A stretch of 64,000 bases of DNA from Arthrobacter russicus. Lineage in GTDB: Bacteria; Actinomycetota; Actinomycetes; Actinomycetales; Micrococcaceae. The stretch lies in contig NZ_JAVDQF010000001.1 in the NCBI RefSeq assembly GCF_031454135.1, positions 1,364,001-1,428,000 on the forward strand, read 5' to 3'. Made by a program: the position numbers and the translations under genes. Below the pieces are notes generated by a model. That model saw only the letters and a list, made by a program, of their open reading frames with translations, was not told the DNA's origin and did not search any database. Below, one piece after another: positions 58,271-64,000 of the stretch; the stretch's first letter is position 1, and each line of letters opens with the position of its first letter.

Positions 58271-58278
<8 letters not shown>
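57223..58278 (-). CDS. LLM class flavin-dependent oxidoreductase
   Basis: 351 residues, luciferase-like monooxygenase fold. It begins IPLSVLDLASVGVGRSSAQAL and has YWVAEHHNMPAVASTNPPVLMAHLAAAS and [32 protein letters not shown], which are typical of the large MsnO8-like LLM group. It probably uses reduced FMN or F420; which one is not clear. Start TTG overlaps the upstream MDR gene end by 8 nt, and no ribosome site is clear. Last gene of the peroxide-responsive set. Confidence 0.9.
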
Positions 58279-59283
<1,005 letters not shown>

Positions 59284-59287
<4 letters not shown>

Positions 59288-59712
59288 GCGGCAACTCCGG
59301 CAACCGAAAGCTTGACCTCGATATTGCCCCGGGTCGCATTGGAGTACGGGCACACTTGGTGGGCTGCTTCGACGAGCGCCTGCGCGGTCTCGGCGTCCAC
59401 CGCCGGCAGGCTTACTTCGAGTTCCACAGCCAGGCCGAATCCGCCTTGGCCGTTCGAGCCGATGCCGACCTTCGCGGCCACCGTGGAATCGGTCACATCG
59501 GCCTTCTGCCGCCGGGCCACCACGCGCAGCGCGGAGTGGAAACAGGCGGCGTAGCCGACCGCGAAGAGCTGTTCCGGGTTGGTGCCTTCACCGGTACCGC
59601 CCATCTCGACCGGAACCGCCAAGGTGACGTCGAGTTTGCCGTCCGAAGTGCGGCCCTGGCCGTCGCGGCCGTCTCCGGTGGCGAGTGCTTCTGCGGTGTA
59701 AGCGATGTTCAT
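59284..59712 (-). CDS. ohr: Organic hydroperoxide resistance protein
   Basis: 142 residues. Thiol peroxidase that reduces organic hydroperoxides. Both redox cysteines are present: one in NPEQLFAVGYAACFHSAL and one in ACQ-like HQVCPYSNATRGN. The start YTAEALATGDGRDGQGRTSDGKLDV matches the family. Coupled to the upstream ohrR by ATGA and to the MDR gene downstream. Probably active as a dimer using lipoylated or low-molecular-weight thiol reductant; mycothiol connection is possible but not shown. Confidence 0.97.
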
Positions 59713-60167
59713 GATGCTCCTTGGTTGGTTGTGGAAAGTGTTTTGCGAAGGGAGTTGTTGAGTTTGCCCAGGATCGAACAGAGCTGTTCGACTTCCTGGG
59801 CGCTGATCCCGGCTTTTTCGGCCAGGTCGTGCGGCACGGAGCTGGCCCGCTGGCGCAGCGCAGCGCCGTCGTCGGTCAATTCGACCTCCACCCGGCGCTC
59901 GTCGTCGGCAGCCCGACGGCGGCGAACCAGACCGGCGGTTTCCATCCGCTTGAGCAGCGGTGAGAGGGTTCCCGAGTCCAGCTGCAGGGCCTCGCCGAGT
60001 TCGTGCACGCTCGCACCGTCCTGCTCCCAGAGCAGCAGCAGCACCAGGTACTGCGGGTAGGTCAGCCCGACGGCCTCGAGCATCGGCCGGTAGGCCGCGG
60101 TGAAGGACCGGGACGTCGAATACAGCGCAAAGCAAATCTGCGTTTTGAGGATCTGCCGTTCGGTCAT
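59709..60167 (-). CDS. ohrR: MarR family organic peroxide sensor
   Basis: 152 residues from ATG 60167. MarR winged helix with LDSGTLSPLLKRMETAGLVRRRR. The conserved N-terminal sensor Cys is present (QICFALYSTSR, residue 12), plus a second near residue 128 (VEQLCSILG), so it resembles the 2-Cys OhrR group. It represses ohr until peroxide oxidises the sensor Cys. A palindrome lies just upstream. A TACAGT box is 6 nt before the ATG, a leaderless arrangement. Confidence 0.95.
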   Translation of the reverse strand: MTERQILKTQICFALYSTSRSFTAAYRPMLEAVGLTYPQYLVLLLLWEQDGASVHELGEALQLDSGTLSPLLKRMETAGLVRRRRAADDERRVEVELTDDGAALRQRASSVPHDLAEKAGISAQEVEQLCSILGKLNNSLRKTLSTTNQGAS

Positions 60168-60173
60168 GAGATC

Positions 60174-60203
60174 ACTGTAGTACGCAATTAGATTGTGCAC
60201 AAT
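60174..60203 (-). promoter_or_regulatory. ohrR promoter -10 box and palindromic operator
   Basis: TACAGT (60179-60174) is 6 nt before the ohrR ATG. ATTGTGCACAAT (60192-60203) is a 12-bp perfect palindrome in the promoter spacer region upstream of it. MarR/OhrR operators usually are AT-rich palindromes of this size, so autoregulation is likely. Confidence 0.55.
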
Positions 60204-60321
60204 ATATTTGACCCGAAGATTCCACGAACACCGCTGACAGACTCGGTGGGGGGCCTGGTACGGAATTCGGCAGATCAAAGGACCGAGTCCGTCGCACCAG
60301 CCCGCCGCTGGGCCGAACCGG

Positions 60322-61524
60322 CTAAGCCAGATCCCGGATGGTACGCAGCGCAGCGGCCGCCAAGACCCGGATACCGTTCGCCAGCGCGGCTTCGTCGAGC
60401 ACGTAGTCGCCGCGATGCAGGTCGTAGACCTCGCCGCCGGGAGTGTGCGTGCCCAGGCGCATCATGGCGCCCGGAATGTCCTGCAGGAACCAGGCGAAAT
60501 CCTCGCCACCCATCGATTGCGGCGTGAGCACTACCGCGTCTTCGCCCAATTCCGCCCGCGCCGCAGCTTCGATGATCGCCGTTTCGTGCTCCGAATTGAC
60601 CACCGGCGGCACCCCCCGGGTGTGCTCCAAGTGCACATCCACCCCGTAAGGCGCGGCCACTTGCTGCACCACGTCGTCGAGCAGCTCCCCCGCCGAATGC
60701 CAGGCATCCCGATCGAGGCAGCGCATCGTGCCGGACATGAATCCGGTGGCCGGAATCGCGTTCGGCGCGGCCCCGGCGTGCAGCTGGCCCCAGACCACCG
60801 AAACGCCGCTGCGGACATCTACCCGGCGGGAGAGGATCGCGGGCACCTGAACCGCGATCTGGGCCAAGGCGAACACCAGGTCTTCGGTCAGATGCGGCCG
60901 CGAGGTATGCCCGCCACGACCGGTGAGTTCGATCTTGATGGTGTCCGAGGCGGAGGTGATCGCGCCGATCCGGGTGCCGATCTTGCCGACTTCGATCCGT
61001 GGATCGCAATGCAAAGCCATGATCCGCGGGACCCCGAGCAGCACCTCTTGCGCAATGCAGTCCAAGGCGCCGCCGGGCATGGTCTCCTCAGCCGGCTGGA
61101 AAATGATCCGGACGGTTCCGCCCAACGGATTCCGTCGATGCATCGCCTGCAGCACCAGGGCGATCCCCAGCATGGTCGTGGTGTGCACGTCGTGACCGCA
61201 GGCGTGCGTGACGCCGTGGTTCGTGGAGGCGAAGGCCAATCCGGTCTCTTCGATCACCGGCAGCGCGTCGATGTCCCCGCGCAGCGCGGTGGCGATCGGC
61301 CCCTCGCCGACGTCGACCACCACCCCGGTGCCTGCCAACCGTCGCGGATCCAGGCCGGCCGCGCTGAGCCGTTCCACGAGTTTGTCGGTGGTCCGGAACT
61401 CTTGCCGGGACAGCTCCGGGTGTTGGTGCAGATCCCGACGGAAATCCAGCAGTCCGGCCAGCAACGGTTCCAGCCACGGCCCGATGGGCTCGGCCGGCTC
61501 GGCTTCCTGAGTGTAATTGCGCAC
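60322..61524 (-). CDS. M20 family amidohydrolase
   Basis: 400 residues from GTG 61524. Di-metal peptidase/amidohydrolase fold: metal-binding HQHPELSRQEF, ALRGDIDALPVIEETG, HACGHDVHTTTMLG, IIFQPAEETMPGGA, and MGGEDFAWFL. Closest to the AbgB / hippurate-type amidohydrolases. A lid dimerisation domain sits near 190-300. Substrate unknown. In M. tuberculosis (recalled) such amidohydrolases lie near the sdh and nucleoside genes. TAGAGT 6 nt before the GTG gives a leaderless start. Confidence 0.93.
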   Translation of the reverse strand: MRNYTQEAEPAEPIGPWLEPLLAGLLDFRRDLHQHPELSRQEFRTTDKLVERLSAAGLDPRRLAGTGVVVDVGEGPIATALRGDIDALPVIEETGLAFASTNHGVTHACGHDVHTTTMLGIALVLQAMHRRNPLGGTVRIIFQPAEETMPGGALDCIAQEVLLGVPRIMALHCDPRIEVGKIGTRIGAITSASDTIKIELTGRGGHTSRPHLTEDLVFALAQIAVQVPAILSRRVDVRSGVSVVWGQLHAGAAPNAIPATGFMSGTMRCLDRDAWHSAGELLDDVVQQVAAPYGVDVHLEHTRGVPPVVNSEHETAIIEAAARAELGEDAVVLTPQSMGGEDFAWFLQDIPGAMMRLGTHTPGGEVYDLHRGDYVLDEAALANGIRVLAAAALRTIRDLA

Positions 61525-61530
61525 AACGAA

Positions 61531-61536
61531 ACTCTA
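61531..61536 (-). promoter_or_regulatory. -10 box of the M20 amidohydrolase, leaderless transcript expected
   Basis: TAGAGT on the minus strand, 6 nt from GTG 61524. Confidence 0.45.
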
Positions 61537-61588
61537 GCCAATCCGCTTGGTTTCGCCGCTAATCTGCGTCACACGGGAAGATCCCGGC

Positions 61589-62062
61589 TCAATCTTCGAG
61601 CAGTTCCCGGGCGTAGTTGGTCATTGAACGCTGGTATCTCGGCAAGTAGGGCACCAAGGCCAGCAGCGCGGTCGAGACCGCCTCCCGCTCCCGACCCTGC
61701 GAGACCAGGACCAGCGCCAGGACGCTCTTCAGCGCCGGGCTGTACTCGTCGTCCGGCGCTTCGAGTTCGCCGCGCAAGAGCGCTTCAGCCGCATCCAGCT
61801 CGCCCAGATTGCGCAGCGAGCTGGCCAACTGCACGGCGACCTGCCGGCGTTCCGAACCCGCCAGCCCTTCGGCGAGGGCTTGCCGGTACCACGGGACCGC
61901 CTGCTCCGGGCAACCGGTGGAGTCGAAAAATCCGCCCCGTTCAAACGCGATGCGTGGATCCCCTGTCGGCAGTTGCGCCAGCAAGGCCTCGAGTTCAGCC
62001 CGGAATTCCGTCGCGGACAGTTCATCGAATCGCGCCCAGAGCGCCTCGGTCTCGGACAGCAT
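61589..62062 (-). CDS. Tetratricopeptide repeat protein (TPR_5-like)
   Basis: 157 residues from ATG 62062 (62080 is an alternative that overlaps manC). A soluble helical repeat protein: three to four TPR-like helical pairs, e.g. GCPEQAVPWYRQALAEGLAGSERRQVAVQLASSLRNLGELDAAEALL. This matches the short TPR group 5 proteins common in actinobacteria and firmicutes. No function is known; it could mediate protein contacts. It begins one base after the manC stop, so translation is probably coupled. Confidence 0.8.
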   Translation of the reverse strand: MLSETEALWARFDELSATEFRAELEALLAQLPTGDPRIAFERGGFFDSTGCPEQAVPWYRQALAEGLAGSERRQVAVQLASSLRNLGELDAAEALLRGELEAPDDEYSPALKSVLALVLVSQGREREAVSTALLALVPYLPRYQRSMTNYARELLED

Positions 62063-62063
62063 C

Positions 62064-63239
62064 TCAGAGCACGTCGACATCTCCGGAGGCCTTGAGGCTC
62101 TCCACCGCCGCCTTGACCCGCTGCGCATGCGCGGTGGTGGTGACCAGCAAGGCGTCCGGCGTGTCCACGATCACCACGTCGTCGATGCCGATCAACGCGA
62201 TCACCCGTTTGGTGTCGGTCACCACGACGCCGGAGGCGTCTTCGGTGAACACCCGGCGGGCGCCTTCGCCGAGCACCGTGACGTTGTCGGTATCTTTGGC
62301 GCTGTTCAACCTGCCGATCGCGGCGAAATCCCCGACGTCGTCCCAACGGAATTCGCCCGGGATCACCGCGACGTCGCCGGCGGCCGCGGCCGGTTCAGCG
62401 ACCGCGTAGTCGATCGCGATCTTGGGCAGGTTCGGCCAGATCCGTCCGGTGACCTCGGCCCGCTGCGGGGTGTCCCAGGCCTGCGCGATCTCGGTCAGCC
62501 CGGCGTGCAGCTCCGGCTCGTTCGCGGCGAGGTGTTTGAGCATCAGGGAGACCGGAGCCACGAACATGCCGGCGTTCCAACTGTAACCGCCTTCGGCCAG
62601 ATACCGGTCCGCGGTCTGCTGATCCGGCTTCTCCACGAATTCCGCCACGGCATAGGCGTGCGGGGCTCCGGCCACGGCCAGCGGGTCTCCGGTGCGGATG
62701 TAGCCGAAGCCGGTGGAGGCATGCGTCGGGGCAATGCCGATGGTGACGATCTTGCCGTCGGAGCCTTCGCCGGGCGCCGCGGTCAGGATCGCTTCCCGGA
62801 CTGCGGCCTGGAACACCCCGTCCGGGCTGATCACATGGTCTGCCGCGAAGGAGCCCATGATGATCGAGGGGTCCCGCTCGAACAGGATCGCGGCAGCCAG
62901 ACCGATCGCGGCCGCGGAGTCCTTGGGTTCGCTTTCCAGAACCAGCTCGGAATCCGGGATCTCGGGAAGCTGCCCGCAGACCGCTTCCTTGTGCGCGACG
63001 CCGGTCACCACCATCATCCGATCGTGGGCCAGCGGCTCCAGGCGGTCATAGGTGGCACGCAGCAGGGTGCTGCCGGAACCGGTCAAATCATGCAGGAATT
63101 TCGGCGCACCGGCGCGGGAAAGCGGCCATAGCCTGGTACCCACCCCGCCCGCCGGAATCACCGCATGAAAGGATGCCAAAGCTGCACGCTGCGGGGCAGC
63201 AAGGCCCGCGCCGTCGTCGTTCGAAGCGAAAGAAGTCAT
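62064..63239 (-). CDS. manC: Mannose-1-phosphate guanylyltransferase
   Basis: 391 residues. Makes GDP-mannose from mannose-1-P and GTP, feeding mannan, lipomannan and other envelope glycans. The nucleotidyltransferase signature HAVIPAGGVGTRLWPLSRAGAPKFL lies at 25-49, with later FVEKPDQQTADRYLAEGGYSWNAGMF and FRWDDVGDFAA. Monofunctional: the isomerase domain of some E. coli-type ManC proteins is absent, and manA lies separately at 11-12 kb. TAAAGT lies 8 nt before the ATG. Confidence 0.95.
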   Translation of the reverse strand: MTSFASNDDGAGLAAPQRAALASFHAVIPAGGVGTRLWPLSRAGAPKFLHDLTGSGSTLLRATYDRLEPLAHDRMMVVTGVAHKEAVCGQLPEIPDSELVLESEPKDSAAAIGLAAAILFERDPSIIMGSFAADHVISPDGVFQAAVREAILTAAPGEGSDGKIVTIGIAPTHASTGFGYIRTGDPLAVAGAPHAYAVAEFVEKPDQQTADRYLAEGGYSWNAGMFVAPVSLMLKHLAANEPELHAGLTEIAQAWDTPQRAEVTGRIWPNLPKIAIDYAVAEPAAAAGDVAVIPGEFRWDDVGDFAAIGRLNSAKDTDNVTVLGEGARRVFTEDASGVVVTDTKRVIALIGIDDVVIVDTPDALLVTTTAHAQRVKAAVESLKASGDVDVL

Positions 63240-63402
63240 TGCCGACCACTTTAGCCGACCTGCGGCCCAGACCCTTCGCGACAGGCGGGGCTTGCCCGAG
63301 ATTCGTCCGAAGACTGGCTTTAAGGGAGCACTTGCTGAGAGCTGGGTCTCATCCGGGTTCCCGCCTCAGCACTGGGATGTGACCTGCCGCACTGAGATAG
63401 GG

Positions 63403-63447
63403 AAGCCTAAGTTGAGTAAGCTGTGAGCGAAGTTTAGATTTAGGCTT
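63403..63447 (+). promoter_or_regulatory. sdhC promoter with flanking inverted repeat
   Basis: TTGAGT (63412-63417), 17 bp, TAGATT (63435-63440) is a good promoter. AAGCCTAA (63403-63410) and TTAGGCTT (63440-63447) are perfect reverse complements flanking it. The leader to sdhC is about 100 nt with GGGAGG before the GTG. Apart from this and the manC start region, 63240-63547 shows no gene. Confidence 0.55.
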
Positions 63448-63547
63448 GAGCTAGCTGAACTAGCACAGCTTTGGCAACCAGCGTCGCCGAGGGTGCAAAC
63501 GCGCTCAACGAAGTTGCATGCAGTTGCATTACCGGGAGGTTTAATCA

Positions 63548-63940
63548 GTGCCGACGAAACCAGCTGGCACCCTGTACCGCGGCCATGAAGGCATGTGGTC
63601 CTGGGTAGCGCACCGAGTCACCGGTGTCGCGATATTTTTCTTCTTACTGGTTCACGTCCTCGACACCTCTTTGGTCCGGGTTTCGCCGGAAGCCTACGAC
63701 GCGGTGATCAGCACTTACAAGAACCCCGTGATGGGCCTGCTGGAAGCCGGCCTGGTCGCCGCCATCGTATTCCACGCTTTCAACGGCCTGCGGATCATCG
63801 TGGTCGACTTCTGGAAGAAGGGCCCCAAGTACCAGCGTCAGCTGCTCTGGGGTGTGCTGGGCCTCTGGGTGATCGTGATGATCCCGTTCCTGATCCGCCA
63901 ACTGAGCATCGTCCTCGCACCGCTCTGGGGAGGTCACTGA
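63548..63940 (+). CDS. sdhC: Succinate dehydrogenase cytochrome b556 subunit
   Basis: 130 residues, GTG start with GGGAGG about 9 nt upstream. Membrane anchor of complex II carrying heme and the quinone site. Three membrane segments; motif WSWVAHRVTGVAIFFFLLVHVLDTSLV has the conserved Arg/His and the heme-ligand His, and FHAFNGLRIIVVDF is the second signature. Its stop is followed at once by sdhD. Start of the sdhCDAB operon, the rest of which lies beyond the window. Confidence 0.96.
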   Translation: MPTKPAGTLYRGHEGMWSWVAHRVTGVAIFFFLLVHVLDTSLVRVSPEAYDAVISTYKNPVMGLLEAGLVAAIVFHAFNGLRIIVVDFWKKGPKYQRQLLWGVLGLWVIVMIPFLIRQLSIVLAPLWGGH

Positions 63941-63941
63941 A

Positions 63942-64000
63942 ATGACTGCAATCGAAGCCCCACGCAGTGGGAAAGTGAATTACAACCGCAACAAGAGCTC
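63942..64000 (+). CDS. sdhD: Succinate dehydrogenase hydrophobic membrane anchor SdhD (partial, N-terminus only)
   Basis: The first 19 codons are visible: MTAIEAPRSGKVNYNRNKS, then the window ends. It starts one base after the sdhC stop, with GGGGAGGTCAC just upstream inside sdhC. The short basic N-terminus before a first membrane segment and the position are as expected for sdhD. The identity relies mostly on position. Confidence 0.8.
   Translation, partial: MTAIEAPRSGKVNYNRNKS

Noticed and set aside
63403-63447. DtxR/IdeR iron box at sdhC
   Set aside because: The arms resemble TTAGGC-type half sites, but the spacing and centre do not match the 19-bp iron box, so only an inverted repeat is reported.

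Overview
The window is a dense, high-GC (roughly two thirds G+C by eye) actinobacterial chromosome segment. Genes are closely packed and many neighbours share start and stop codons (ATGA). Lineage markers include a WhiB regulator, mycothiol S-conjugate amidase, short-chain cis-prenyltransferase, LytR-CpsA-Psr protein, DUF4245, DUF4307, DUF501, DUF5719 and TIGR03089 proteins. The gene set and order suggest a Micrococcaceae (Arthrobacter-like) member. No phage, IS element, CRISPR array, rRNA or foreign-looking island was seen.

Layout. 1-13 kb: a minus-strand envelope cluster (whiB2-like, a very large glycosyltransferase, DUF5719), then TIGR03089, GtrA, purK-purE, an LCP ligase-like protein, manA and a FemX-like protein. 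13-31 kb: glpX, DUF4245, carbonic anhydrase, fumC, a TetR/MFS drug-efflux pair, Nudix and prepilin-peptidase-like genes, phoH, cis-prenyltransferase, hemolysin III, a YyaL protein, mca, DUF4307, greA and ilvA. 31-36 kb: a galactose cluster (mutarotase, DeoR regulator, galT, galK) with a two-site operator. 36-42 kb: Bax inhibitor-1 protein, an OFA-type MFS transporter with a 36-residue partner, a tRNA with UAA anticodon overlapping an ACT-domain gene, NDH-2 and a mycosin-like protease. 42-47.5 kb: ppx, DUF501, ftsB/divIC, eno, a PadR regulator, GNAT and mazG. 47.5-57 kb: nucleoside uptake and salvage (BMP lipoprotein, ABC ATPase, two permeases, cdd, deoA, DedA, add). 57-60 kb: an organic-peroxide operon (ohrR, ohr, MDR reductase, LLM flavoprotein). 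60-64 kb: an M20 amidohydrolase, a TPR protein, manC, then the start of the succinate dehydrogenase operon (sdhC, sdhD cut by the window end).

Genes working together. manA and manC bracket mannose-6-P to GDP-mannose supply for envelope glycans; the LCP, GtrA, glycosyltransferase, FemX-like and cis-prenyltransferase proteins are also envelope functions. glpX, eno, fumC, sdhCD and NDH-2 are central carbon and respiration. The BMP/ABC genes import nucleosides that Cdd, DeoA and Add degrade. OhrR, Ohr and two oxidoreductases form one peroxide response unit.

The most notable signals are regulatory. At least ten genes have a TAnnnT -10 box exactly 6-7 nt before the start codon, implying leaderless mRNAs. 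Gene 3' ends carry long near-perfect palindromes of unrelated sequence. A UAA-anticodon tRNA has a short, class I variable loop and shares its first ten bases with an upstream coding sequence. I did not find a convincing wholly new multi-gene system; most of the window is conserved housekeeping content.
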